In this document: positions 18,581 through 30,456 of the stretch, piece by piece | Layout: the number at the start of each line of letters is the position of its first letter | Position numbering within the stretch: position 1 is the first letter of the stretch | NCBI GenBank assembly: GCA_020352895.1 | Contig: CP070685.1 | Location: 2,428,847-2,465,573 of the forward strand | Length of the DNA stretch: 36,727 nt | Source: Phycisphaerales bacterium | Lineage (GTDB): Bacteria > Planctomycetota > Phycisphaerae > UBA1845 > G020352895 | Direction of reading: 5' to 3' | The notes under the pieces: generated by a model | Told to the model about the DNA's origin: nothing | What the model saw: the letters and a program-made list of their open reading frames with translations, nothing else | Databases searched by the model: none | Program-made: the position numbers and the translations under genes

Positions 18581-18727
18581 CGACAAACGATTCTACGTTT
18601 TCGGCCCTCCCCGTCGCAAACGGCGCAGCCTGCTTCGTGGAGATTCGCTCTCTCCCGGCCGACATATGACTGAGCCGCAGCCACAGCGGTGCCATTCGTG
18701 CCGCCACGCCGTACTAGGGGGATTCTC

Positions 18728-19948
<1,221 letters not shown>

Positions 19949-20081
19949 GACCATTTGAGCCTGCCGCAGCCTCTCGTCTCAAGCTGCCGAAACTTCACCC
20001 GCCCGGCCGATTCTGGTAAGTAGACACATTCGTGCGCCCGCTCGGCGCGGCGCGCCCAGCCATGACAGCGGAGCCTGCTGA

Positions 20082-22775
<2,694 letters not shown>

Positions 22776-22816
22776 ATCTGAGGGCATGAGTCGTCGCCCT
22801 GATGCCGCTCAAATGC

Positions 22817-22845
22817 TTGACAGCGGTCAACTGGCCAGCTAGATT
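22817..22845 (+). promoter_or_regulatory. Sigma70-type promoter for the rpmF-plsX-fab cluster
   Basis: A perfect TTGACA (22817-22822) is followed after 17 bases by TAGATT (22840-22845; 4/6 match). The -35 box is part of the short inverted repeat TTGAC-AGCG-GTCAA (22817-22830), a possible but weak operator. The expected leader before rpmF is ~110 bases. Confidence 0.55.
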
Positions 22846-22963
22846 CCGCCCTCTTGGATTGGGGCTTGCACCGGCGGCCTTGCAGGCGTTTCGGCGGCGT
22901 TGCAAGCCTTTGTCTTGTCGGCCGTGACCCGCCCTGCGGGCTTGGCTGCGGAGGAGAATATCG

Positions 22964-23149
22964 ATGCTCCCGGTCAAGAAAATATCAAAATCGCGCACAC
23001 GGACTCGTCGCGCGCATCACGCGCTCAAGCCCGCTCGCATGGCATCCTGCCCCAAATGCGGGAACCGAAAGCTCCCCCATGCCGCCTGTGAGAACTGCGG
23101 TTACGTCTCCTCGAAGGTTGCTCTGCCCGTCGAGACTGAGGAATCGTGA
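22964..23149 (+). CDS. rpmF: 50S ribosomal protein L32
   Basis: Small zinc-ribbon protein of the large ribosomal subunit. It has 61 residues with a basic N-terminus (PVKKISKSRTRTRRAHH) and the zinc knuckle CPKCGN...CENCGY (about residues 29-47). The tail is short and acidic. GGAGGAG lies 7 bases before ATG 22964. Its stop overlaps the GTG start of plsX by four bases (GTGA), the classic rpmF-plsX-fab arrangement that couples ribosome and membrane-lipid synthesis in many bacteria. Confidence 0.93.
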   Translation: MLPVKKISKSRTRTRRAHHALKPARMASCPKCGNRKLPHAACENCGYVSSKVALPVETEES

Positions 23150-24150
23150 AGCGGATCAACGTCGCCGTCGACGCTATGGGGGGAGACAACGCCCCTCGAG
23201 AGATCGTGCGCGGTGCCGTCGCGGCCCTGGATCTTCCCTCTCAACCCGAGCTGACTTTTTTCGGCGACGAAGAAACCGTCCGAGCCGAGTTGGAAGAAAC
23301 CGGCTGCAACTCGGACCGCGTCCATGTGGTGCACACCACACAGGTCATCGGCATGGCCGAATTGCCCGTCGAAGCCCTTCGTCGCAAGCGCGATTCGTCC
23401 ATCATGCAGATCGTGCTGCGGTGCGCGTCCGGTGAGTTCGACGGCTGCATCAGCGCGGGGAATACGGGTGCCTTCGCGGCCGCCGCCCAGCTCAAACTCG
23501 GTTTGTTGGAGGGCGTCAGCCGCAGCGGGATTGCCGTGGTGATCCCGTCCTTCCACGGTCCCTTGACGGTCTGTGATGTGGGGGCAAACGTTTCGGCCAA
23601 GCCGCACCATCTCAAGGACTACGGCGTGATGGCCAGCGCCTATGCCAGGGAAGTCGTCGGCGTGAAGGAGCCGCGGGTCGGATTGCTCTCGATTGGGGAG
23701 GAAGATGCCAAAGGCAACGAACTGGTCAAAGAAACCTGGCAGATGCTCAAGGAGACCGAAGGCATCCGCTTCATCGGCAACGTCGAGGGCCGGGCCCTTT
23801 TCAGCGGCGAATGTGACGTGGCCGTCTGTGACGGCTTTGTCGGCAACGTCGTGCTCAAACTGACCGAAGGCCTCGCCGAGGGCCTCCTCCAGACCATCGC
23901 TCGCGATATCGCCGCCCGCAGCGCGGATTTGGCCGAACGCTTCAAGCCCGTCGTCAAGGCCCTCTGGGACAGACATGACTACTCCGAGTACGGCGGTGCT
24001 CCGTTGCTCGGCGTCAACGGCGTCGTTATCATCTGCCATGGGCGCAGCGACCGGAGGGCCATCCGAAACGCCGTCCGCGTCGTCTGCGAGTTTGTAGCCC
24101 ATGACCTCAACGCCAAGTTCGTCCAATGCTTGGCGACCAGCCAGAGATAA
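23146..24150 (+). CDS. plsX: Phosphate acyltransferase PlsX
   Basis: Converts acyl-ACP and phosphate to acyl-phosphate, the donor for PlsY in phospholipid synthesis; a peripheral membrane enzyme. It has 334 residues with the family N-terminus INVAVDAMGGDNAPREIV, the central SAGNTGAFAAAA motif near residue 104, and LLSIGEEDAKGN and ALFSGECDVAVCDGFVGNVV in the C-terminal half. The GTG start overlaps the rpmF stop, so no separate ribosome site is needed. Next in the cluster is fabH, five bases after the plsX stop. Confidence 0.97.
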   Translation: MKRINVAVDAMGGDNAPREIVRGAVAALDLPSQPELTFFGDEETVRAELEETGCNSDRVHVVHTTQVIGMAELPVEALRRKRDSSIMQIVLRCASGEFDGCISAGNTGAFAAAAQLKLGLLEGVSRSGIAVVIPSFHGPLTVCDVGANVSAKPHHLKDYGVMASAYAREVVGVKEPRVGLLSIGEEDAKGNELVKETWQMLKETEGIRFIGNVEGRALFSGECDVAVCDGFVGNVVLKLTEGLAEGLLQTIARDIAARSADLAERFKPVVKALWDRHDYSEYGGAPLLGVNGVVIICHGRSDRRAIRNAVRVVCEFVAHDLNAKFVQCLATSQR

Positions 24151-24155
24151 GCCGT

Positions 24156-25148
24156 ATGTATAAACCGCTGCGCATGACCATTCGGGGCACTGGTCACGCC
24201 CTGCCCCAGAGGGTGGTGACCAATCAGGAGCTCGCTCGGACGCTGGACACCTCCCACGAATGGATCGTCAGCCGCTCCGGCATCCGCGAACGCAGGATCA
24301 TCGCCGGTGGCGAGTGCACGGCCTCGATGGCGGTCGAGGCGTCGCGCAAGGCCATGGAGGCTGCAAGCGTCGCCAAAGACGAGATCGACATGATCATCTG
24401 CGGCACCATTACGCCCGATCTGCGTCTCCCGGCCACCGCCTGCCTGGTCCAACGAGAGCTGGACATGGGCCACGTACCGGCCTTCGACATCAACGTGGCC
24501 TGCTGCGGCTTTCTCTACGGCATGTTCATCGCCGCGCACTTCGTGGATAAGGGCACCTACAACAACGTCTTGGTGGTCGCGTCGGACGCCATGACCAGCA
24601 TGGCCGACCCGGATGATCGCGCCACCTATGTACTCTTCGGAGATGGAGCCGGGGCTGCGGTGATCGGCCGTCAGCAGGAGCCCGGCCAGGAGCTCATTTA
24701 CAGCGCCCTGTACGCCGATGGTCAGGGGGCCAAGCTGATCTGGGTTCCGGGCGGGGGAGCGGTGATGCCGGTGTCCCAGACCGTGCTGGACGAGCGGCTG
24801 CACTTCGTCAAGATGAAAGGGCGCGAAGTCTACAAGTTCGCCGTCACTGAAATGCAGAATGCCATCGCCGAAGGCTTCGAGAAGACGAGCCTGACCGTTG
24901 ATGACGTGGCCATGGTCATTCCGCACCAGTCTAATCTGCGCATCATTGAGTCGGCACGCGAGAAGCTCGGGATTCCCACCGAGAAGATGTATGTAAACAT
25001 CGATCGCGTGGGGAACACTTCGGCGGCCTCCGTGCCCATTTGCCTGGATGAGTTGATCAGAGCCGGCCGGCTGAAGAGGGGTGATGTCGTCCTGAGCGTC
25101 GCTTTTGGGGCCGGACTCACCTGGGCTACGTCCGTCTTCCGCTTGTGA
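24156..25148 (+). CDS. fabH: 3-oxoacyl-ACP synthase III
   Basis: Condenses acetyl-CoA with malonyl-ACP to start fatty acid synthesis. It has 330 residues in a thiolase fold. The catalytic triad is visible: the nucleophile C116 in NVACCGF, the histidine in PHQSNLRI and the asparagine in GNTSAAS. A second cysteine, C117, takes the place of the usual Ser or Ala. The N-terminal segment TSHEWIVSRSGIRERR is characteristic. ATG 24156, five bases after the plsX stop, is chosen; the frame is open upstream inside plsX, and an ATG six codons later (24174) is also possible. Confidence 0.95.
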   Translation: MYKPLRMTIRGTGHALPQRVVTNQELARTLDTSHEWIVSRSGIRERRIIAGGECTASMAVEASRKAMEAASVAKDEIDMIICGTITPDLRLPATACLVQRELDMGHVPAFDINVACCGFLYGMFIAAHFVDKGTYNNVLVVASDAMTSMADPDDRATYVLFGDGAGAAVIGRQQEPGQELIYSALYADGQGAKLIWVPGGGAVMPVSQTVLDERLHFVKMKGREVYKFAVTEMQNAIAEGFEKTSLTVDDVAMVIPHQSNLRIIESAREKLGIPTEKMYVNIDRVGNTSAASVPICLDELIRAGRLKRGDVVLSVAFGAGLTWATSVFRL

Positions 25149-25188
25149 GTTGCGAGATTGCCCCATCGTCCTGAACCGGAATGAGGAC

Positions 25189-26160
25189 ATGAGCCAAGCC
25201 GCCGAAGTCGCCTATCTGTTCACCGGCCAGGGAGCCCAGTCGTCCGGCATGGGACAGGCTCTGCTCGAGAAGTATCCCCAGGTGCGTGAGTTGTTCGACC
25301 AGGCCGACGATGTGGTCGGCTTCGGTCTGACCCAGGCCTGCTGCGAAGGCGGCCCGGACGTGCTCGAGCAGACTGAGATTCAACAGCCGGCCATCTTTCT
25401 GGTTAGTGCCGCCTACCTGAAGGTCTTCGCCGAGCGCTGCGGAGCGGCCTTCCCTATGGGAGCCGCCAGCGGGCTGAGCCTGGGCGAATACACCGCCTTG
25501 TATGCGGCCGGGGCCGTCGATTTCGCCGGTGCTCTGAACCTCGTTCGGCATCGCGGCCGCCTCATGCAGGAGGCCGGGGTCCGGCACCCCGGCGGGCTGG
25601 TTTGCCTGATGAACATGGATTTGCCCGCGGCAGAGACGCTCTGCGAGAAAGCTGCCGAGGGCGGCGTCCTGACCCCCGCCAATCTCAACTGCCCTGGACA
25701 GATCGTGGTCTCTGGCGACAAGGCGGCCTGCACACGCGCCCTGGAGCTGGCTAGCGAGTTTGGCGGCCGGGGAGTGGAACTCCCCGTTTCAGGGGCCTTC
25801 CATTCGCCCCTCATGGCCGAGGCGGCCGAGGAACTGAAGCACCACCTTGAGGCTACGCCGTTTGAAGCCCCGGCCGTTCCCGTGTATAGCAACGTCACTG
25901 GCCAGCCACACTCGGACCCGGCCGGTATTCGCGACCTGCTGTACCGCCAGATGATCAGCCCTGTGCGGTGGCAGACCTGTGTGGAGAACTTGGCGGCGGC
26001 CGGCTACACGCGGAGCGTCGAAGTGGGCCCCGGCAAAGTGATCTCCGGGCTGCTCCGCCGGATCGACCGCTCGCTGGAATGTCGGAATATCGGCAGCCCT
26101 GAAGCCTTAGAGAAGGCCGCTGGCGAGTGCGACCCCACCGCGAGAGAGCTGGCCTCATGA
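25189..26160 (+). CDS. fabD: Malonyl-CoA:ACP transacylase
   Basis: Moves malonyl from CoA to ACP for chain elongation. It has 323 residues with the N-terminal FTGQGAQ (11-17), the nucleophile S97 in GLSLGEY, and the catalytic H205 in SGAFHSPLM. The usual GHSLGE motif has Leu in place of His, a variant also known in active acyltransferases. ATG 25189 has AGGA close upstream, and the preceding 28 open codons overlap the fabH end. Its TGA stop overlaps the ATG of a fabG remnant (ATGA), the coupling normally seen for fabD-fabG. Confidence 0.95.
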   Translation: MSQAAEVAYLFTGQGAQSSGMGQALLEKYPQVRELFDQADDVVGFGLTQACCEGGPDVLEQTEIQQPAIFLVSAAYLKVFAERCGAAFPMGAASGLSLGEYTALYAAGAVDFAGALNLVRHRGRLMQEAGVRHPGGLVCLMNMDLPAAETLCEKAAEGGVLTPANLNCPGQIVVSGDKAACTRALELASEFGGRGVELPVSGAFHSPLMAEAAEELKHHLEATPFEAPAVPVYSNVTGQPHSDPAGIRDLLYRQMISPVRWQTCVENLAAAGYTRSVEVGPGKVISGLLRRIDRSLECRNIGSPEALEKAAGECDPTARELAS

Positions 26161-26258
26161 TGCCTGCAGAGCAGGTCGGCCTGGCGACCGGCGGCTCACG
26201 CGGCATCGGCAGGAGTATCTGTCTGCACTTGACCGTGGACGGGGGCTTGAATATGTAG
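26157..26258 (+). pseudogene. fabG: fabG remnant: N- and C-terminal ends joined in frame
   Basis: A 33-codon open frame from ATG 26157 to TAG 26256-26258, overlapping the fabD stop as fabG does in fab operons. It reads VGLATGGSRGIGRSICLHL, the glycine-rich NADPH-binding start of 3-oxoacyl-ACP reductase, and continues at once with TVDGGLNM, the typical end of that enzyme. FabG is normally about 245 residues, so ~210 interior codons are gone: no catalytic Ser/Tyr/Lys remain. The joint keeps the frame open. It cannot be a working reductase. It may be a real deletion relic or an assembly collapse; the neighbouring genes are intact. Confidence 0.82.
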
Positions 26259-26334
26259 TCGCCGGGCTCAAGGGGCGATACCGGTTGGTCGGCAGAGCCG
26301 CCGGCGGCACCTGTCGGGCACGGTTCCCCCGTTG

Positions 26335-26363
26335 TTGAAGGGAATGTGGACGGTGGGTATAGT
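26335..26363 (+). promoter_or_regulatory. Sigma70-type promoter for acpP
   Basis: TTGAAG (26335-26340) is followed after 17 bases by TATAGT (26358-26363), 4/6 and 5/6 consensus matches and one of the best promoters in the window. Predicted start near 26370, leader of ~44 bases containing GGAGG at 26401. Upstream, GCCGCCGGCGGC (26297-26308) is a perfect 12-base palindrome of unknown role. Confidence 0.6.
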
Positions 26364-26413
26364 ACGCCGCACGATGCTACTGTACTCACTCACGGGTTTT
26401 GGAGGATCTGTGC

Positions 26414-26671
26414 GTGCTTAGCCAAGACGAAATCCAAGACAAGGTCATATCGATTGTCAGCGAGCAGATGGGCGTGGACAAAGCCGAGATCAACAAGGAT
26501 ACGTCTTTCGTCAACGATCTGAACGCTGACTCCCTCGACACGGTCGAGCTGGTGATGGAGTTTGAGGACGAGTTTGAGATGAGCATTCCGGATGAGGAGG
26601 CGGAGCAGATCCAGACCGTCGGCCAGGCGGTGGAGTACATTGTCGCTCACGCCAACAAGTCCAGGAGCTGA
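26414..26671 (+). CDS. acpP: Acyl carrier protein
   Basis: Carries the growing acyl chain on a phosphopantetheine arm. It has 85 residues, acidic and helical, with the attachment serine S40 in [14 protein letters not shown]. The GTG start at 26414 is preferred: GGAGG (26401-26405) lies 8 bases before it, and family N-termini begin at about [10 protein letters not shown]. The TTG at 26399, five codons earlier, precedes the ribosome site and is unlikely. It sits between the fabG remnant and fabF, the usual order. Confidence 0.95.
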   Translation: MLSQDEIQDKVISIVSEQMGVDKAEINKDTSFVNDLNADSLDTVELVMEFEDEFEMSIPDEEAEQIQTVGQAVEYIVAHANKSRS

Positions 26672-26737
26672 TCGCAATCACCTGGCAAGACCGAATAGGC
26701 GGGATGCGAGACTCCTTCATCAAGGCATGACTCCCTC

Positions 26738-27982
26738 ATGACGGATAGGCGCCGCGTAGTAGTCACCGGAATGGGCGCTGTCACCGCGCTCGGCGAAACC
26801 ACGGAGGCGCTATGGGATGGCGTCCTCGCGTGCGACAGCGGCGTCGGTCCGGTCACACGCTTCGACCTGACCGACCATACTGTTCGTATCGGTGGAGAAT
26901 GCACGGACTTCGACCCCGGCAAGTACATTGATCGCAAGGCAGCCAAGCGGTTGGACCGGTTCGCCCAGTTCGCCATGGTCGCCGCCGACTCCGCTGCGAA
27001 GGACAGCGGGCTTGATTTCCAGTCCCTGGACGGCAAGACCACCGGCGTCATCATCGGATCCGGCATCGGCGGGCTGTGGGAACTCGAGGAACAGCACCTG
27101 CGCCTGGTCCAGAAGGGCCCGAAGAAGCTCTCCGCCTTCACCATCCCCAAGCTCATGGTCAACGCAGCCACGGGGAACATCTCCATGGCCTACAACGCCC
27201 AGGGGCCCAGCACGGCCGTGGCCACGGCTTGTGCGTCCGCCACACATGCCATGGGCGATGCCCTCCGGGCCATCCAACACGGCTACGCCGAGGTGGTCTT
27301 CACGGGCGGGTCGGAGGCCGCCCTCACTCCCTTGGGGTTAGCCGCCTTTGCCGCCATGAAGGCGTTGTCCACGCGGAACGACGACCCGACTCACGCCAGT
27401 CGCCCCTTCGATCGCGACCGCGACGGCTTCGTGCTGGGTGAGGGAGCCGGCCTGCTCATCTTCGAAGAGCTGGAACATGCCAAAGCCCGGGGGGCTCGAA
27501 TCTACGGGGAGGTCCTAGGCTTCGGCATGAGCGGTGACGCCTCTCACATTACCCAGCCGGCCGAGGACGGTACCGGAGCCGCCCTGGCCATGACCCGGGC
27601 CCTGGAGAACGCAGGCCTCGACCCGGAAGCCATCGACTACGTCAATGCCCATGGAACCGCCACGATCCTTGGCGACATCGCCGAGACGATCGCCATCAAG
27701 CGCGTATTCGGGGACCACGCCGACAAGCTGGCTATCAGCAGCACCAAGAGCCAGTTGGGTCATCTGCTGGGTGCCAGTGGGGGGGTCGAGCTGGTGGCCA
27801 CCCTCATGGGCCTCTACCACAATGTGGCTCCGCCCACGGCCAATCTGGACGAGCCGGATCCCCAATGTGATCTGGACTACGTCCCGCACCAGCCACGGGA
27901 CATGCGTATCCGCAGAGCAATCAGCAATTCCTTCGGCTTTGGCGGCCACAACGCCACCATCGTCGTCGGCAAGCTCGACTGA
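26738..27982 (+). CDS. fabF: 3-oxoacyl-ACP synthase II
   Basis: Elongating condensing enzyme of type II fatty acid synthesis. It has 414 residues with the complete active site: C165 in ATACASAT, H305 in NAHGTAT, K337 in STKSQLG and H342 in GHLLGASG. The N-terminal RRVVVTGMGAVTALG is standard. ATG 26738 follows acpP by 66 bases; only a weak AAGG is seen upstream. It is the last gene of the fatty-acid cluster. Confidence 0.97.
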   Translation: MTDRRRVVVTGMGAVTALGETTEALWDGVLACDSGVGPVTRFDLTDHTVRIGGECTDFDPGKYIDRKAAKRLDRFAQFAMVAADSAAKDSGLDFQSLDGKTTGVIIGSGIGGLWELEEQHLRLVQKGPKKLSAFTIPKLMVNAATGNISMAYNAQGPSTAVATACASATHAMGDALRAIQHGYAEVVFTGGSEAALTPLGLAAFAAMKALSTRNDDPTHASRPFDRDRDGFVLGEGAGLLIFEELEHAKARGARIYGEVLGFGMSGDASHITQPAEDGTGAALAMTRALENAGLDPEAIDYVNAHGTATILGDIAETIAIKRVFGDHADKLAISSTKSQLGHLLGASGGVELVATLMGLYHNVAPPTANLDEPDPQCDLDYVPHQPRDMRIRRAISNSFGFGGHNATIVVGKLD

Positions 27983-28073
27983 GCTGTTCAAGTCCGCTCC
28001 GCTGCCCAGTCGATATATTCATATTCAGCGTATCAGCCCGCGAACCGAGCATGCGGGCGGCACGGGCGGATGA

Positions 28074-28499
28074 ATGGCCATGAGTTCTCAGGCGGATATC
28101 GACGCGCTGCTGGCGGAAGCCGACAGCTTGGCTACTCAGACCGACGCCGATCTGCGCGCCGCCGACTCCGTCTCCCAAGGACAGCGCTCGTCTCCAGCGA
28201 GCCCGGTCCTCGAGACGCCGACCGATCGTCTGCCCGAGGACCTGCAGCGCGTGCTGAACGTAGAGGTCCCGCTCATCGTGCGGCTGGCTCAGAGGCCCAT
28301 CCCCGTCTCACGGATCATCAAGTGGGTGCCCGGATCGATCATCGAGTTCGAGAAGAGCGCGGACGGACCGCTCGACATCATGACCAGCAACACCTGCATC
28401 GGCTTCGGATCGGCTGTCAAGGTCGGCGAGAACTTCGGCGTCCGGATCACGTCCATGATCAATGCCCGGGGTAAGCTTCAGGCCATGGCCTCGGGCTAG
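28074..28499 (+). CDS. FliN/SpoA-domain protein with FliM-like N-terminus
   Basis: A 141-residue protein with a C-terminal SpoA (FliMN_C) domain at about residues 55-138, including LNVEVPLIVRLAQRPIP and VKVGENFGVRITSM, as in the flagellar switch protein FliN or its type III secretion relatives. The N-terminus MSSQADIDALLAEAD resembles the SQxEIDALL motif that in FliM and FliY binds CheY-P. The middle is a Ser/Pro-rich linker. No other flagellar or secretion gene lies in the window. Two close ATGs (28074, 28080) are possible. The 91-base gap upstream is AT-rich around 28012-28025, but no convincing promoter was found. Its stop overlaps the convergent pcnB/cca stop in CTAG. Confidence 0.85.
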   Translation: MAMSSQADIDALLAEADSLATQTDADLRAADSVSQGQRSSPASPVLETPTDRLPEDLQRVLNVEVPLIVRLAQRPIPVSRIIKWVPGSIIEFEKSADGPLDIMTSNTCIGFGSAVKVGENFGVRITSMINARGKLQAMASG

Positions 28500-29725
28500 C
28501 CCCGATGCTCCTCGACCATACCGCGCAAGTGCTCCAGCGCCTCGGCACGCGTGCGAATCTCCTCTTCGAGCTGCATCATATAAAGCCGCTCCAGCGCGTC
28601 GCTGTAAATGGGCCCGGGCTTCAGTCCCATATCCAGTAAGTCGGTGCCCGTGACCAGCGGGGCAGGGCGTATCGCTTCCGGCGCGATGACTGCGGCTCGC
28701 CTCCTCAGTTGGTCGTTCGCCGCGGGGCCCTCTTGCCGGGCGGCCAACAGGGCCCGGTGCATCTCCATCAGCTCCTCGAATCCGTCTTCAGCCATCAAAA
28801 CCTTCAGCTCCCCCAGTGTCGGTTCGGGCCGGCGCAGCAACTCAGCAGACTGCTGGACCAGCCAGCACACTTTCTTGCGGGTCAGATTGCTGCACGCCAG
28901 ACGACGGCAAACCTGCCCGCAGTGCAGCTCCTCGCGGCCATGCAGCAGCACCGCCATGGCCAGCTCAAAGCTCACCGGTTCACTCAGGCGCTCCATCATG
29001 ATCGTGCATGCCGCGATCTCTTCCTTCGTCCACGCTGCCCCCTCCCAAAGGTGTGGCAGCAGACCCAATTCGTTCATGAAACAGAACGCGCGGGCTCGTC
29101 CCCCGTCCTCGAAGGCCAGAATCAACTCCTCGCGAACGCGCTCCGGACTCACCGCGCGAATCGTGTGTGCGTGCTCCGGTATCGCCCGCCGCGTCCCCGG
29201 ATCGATCTCGAATCCGAGCTTGGCGGCGAAGCGCACGGCCCGCAACACCCGAAGGTGATCCTCTCCGAAGCGGGCCCCTGGCTCGCCTATGGCCCGGATC
29301 ACTCGCGCCTCTAGATCCGTCTGCCCGCCTACGAAATCCACCACCTGCTCGGCGATCGGGTCGTAGAACATCCCGTTTACGGTGAAATCGCGCCGCCGGG
29401 CGTCCTCCTCAGCCGAGCCGAACGTGACCGCGGTTGGGTGCCGGCCGTCCTCATACGAAAGATCAGATCGGAATGTGGCCACCTCCGTCCAGACCTGGCC
29501 CTGGCGTACCAACACCACGCCGAATTGGGCTCCGACCTTCCGCGTCACCCGGAACAACTGGATTACCCGCTCCGGCCGTGCGTTCGTGGCCACGTCATAG
29601 TCGTGCGCCTCGCGCCCCAGAAGCATGTCCCGTACGCACCCTCCCGCCCACAGAGCCTCATGTCCGTGCTCCCGGAGGCGGTGGACGATTCTCAGGGCCG
29701 CATCACGCGGGGTCAGTCGGGCCAT
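28496..29725 (-). CDS. tRNA nucleotidyltransferase / poly(A) polymerase family protein
   Basis: Class II nucleotidyltransferase of the CCA-adding/PcnB family, adding CCA to tRNA or A-tails to RNA. It has 409 residues. The head domain has GGCVRDMLLG (residues 28-37), the metal-binding aspartates D42 and D44 in HDYDVAT, and RRRDFTVNGMFYDP. The RNA-binding domain follows, including RVLRAVRFAAKLGFEIDP. CCA versus poly(A) specificity cannot be separated from sequence alone. ATG 29725 is chosen at MARLTPRDAA with GGGAAG upstream; the 25 codons before it lie inside rsmD. It overlaps the rsmD end by 23 bases, so the two form an operon. Confidence 0.92.
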   Translation of the reverse strand: MARLTPRDAALRIVHRLREHGHEALWAGGCVRDMLLGREAHDYDVATNARPERVIQLFRVTRKVGAQFGVVLVRQGQVWTEVATFRSDLSYEDGRHPTAVTFGSAEEDARRRDFTVNGMFYDPIAEQVVDFVGGQTDLEARVIRAIGEPGARFGEDHLRVLRAVRFAAKLGFEIDPGTRRAIPEHAHTIRAVSPERVREELILAFEDGGRARAFCFMNELGLLPHLWEGAAWTKEEIAACTIMMERLSEPVSFELAMAVLLHGREELHCGQVCRRLACSNLTRKKVCWLVQQSAELLRRPEPTLGELKVLMAEDGFEELMEMHRALLAARQEGPAANDQLRRRAAVIAPEAIRPAPLVTGTDLLDMGLKPGPIYSDALERLYMMQLEEEIRTRAEALEHLRGMVEEHRG

Positions 29726-30338
29726 TTGCGCTACTTCCCAGGGAACAGCCTCGGGAGACCTGCAACCACCAGATGCGCATTCGTCCGTACTTCTGGTCAT
29801 CCATGATCTTCATGGGACCGGTCTCGTCCGGCAAGTCTACGTCGGCCTCGCAGCGAAACAAGATCACCGCATCGTCTTGCACTTGTTCTGAGACCGCCAG
29901 GCGCCTCAGCAGTCGCCCCAAGCCCGCGCGCTTGGCCTCATCCCGAAGATACCGGTAGGGGGGGTCAACAAAAACAAGGCCGTACCCGCCCTCCCAAGGG
30001 CAGCATACTTCCCAGCGCATAGTGTCCGTGGCCAGGACCACCGCCCTCGCGGCGCACCCCAACGAATCGATGTTGGCCCTCAGGGCCGTCAGTGCTGCCC
30101 AAGCGCTATCGATGAAACAACAGTATGCCGCTCCGCGCGACAGGGCTTCCAGGCCGAATGCCCCGCTGCCGGCGAACATGTCCAGCACGCTGATCGGCGG
30201 CAGGCTGCCCGGCATGGCCAGGTGCGCGCCCAACCGGTCGAAGATCGAGGTCTTGACCCGATCGAGGACCGGGCGAGTCCGCTCCGTACGAGGGGCGCGC
30301 AACGTGCGCCCACGCCATTGACCACCGACGATTCTCAT
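29703..30338 (-). CDS. rsmD: 16S rRNA (guanine-N2)-methyltransferase RsmD
   Basis: SAM-dependent enzyme that methylates G966 of 16S rRNA. It has 211 residues. The N-terminus MRIVGGQWRGRTLRAP is diagnostic, followed by the SAM loop DMFAGSGAFG (53-62) and the catalytic DPPY at 125-128. ATG 30338 is chosen at this N-terminus; the open frame upstream runs 81 codons against a divergent gene and is not coding. A -10-like TATACT on the minus strand (30350-30345) ends only 7 bases before the ATG, so the transcript may be leaderless. It overlaps the downstream nucleotidyltransferase. Confidence 0.95.
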   Translation of the reverse strand: MRIVGGQWRGRTLRAPRTERTRPVLDRVKTSIFDRLGAHLAMPGSLPPISVLDMFAGSGAFGLEALSRGAAYCCFIDSAWAALTALRANIDSLGCAARAVVLATDTMRWEVCCPWEGGYGLVFVDPPYRYLRDEAKRAGLGRLLRRLAVSEQVQDDAVILFRCEADVDLPDETGPMKIMDDQKYGRMRIWWLQVSRGCSLGSSANGPTDPA

Positions 30339-30381
30339 GGCCACAGTATAACCCCTGCATGGTCCACATGACCCAGGGCCT

Positions 30382-30410
30382 TTGTTTATCTGCGCAGGCG
30401 CACATATAAT
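30382..30410 (+). promoter_or_regulatory. Sigma70-type promoter for the ykgJ-like/hisS operon
   Basis: TTGTTT (30382-30387) is followed after 17 bases by a perfect TATAAT (30405-30410). It lies in the 118-base gap divergent from rsmD. The predicted leader before ATG 30457 is about 40 bases. Confidence 0.58.
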
Positions 30411-30456
30411 CGCGCCGACCGTGTGGCCGAGCCCCAACACTGCGGAGCCAAAGACC

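Noticed and set aside
22817-22830. TTGAC-AGCG-GTCAA as a fatty-acid regulator operator
   Set aside because: Arms are only 5 bases and half of it is simply the -35 box; not enough to claim a specific operator.
25471-25500. FabD GLSLGEY as an inactivating change
   Set aside because: The nucleophile serine and catalytic histidine are intact and Leu at this site is known in active acyltransferases.
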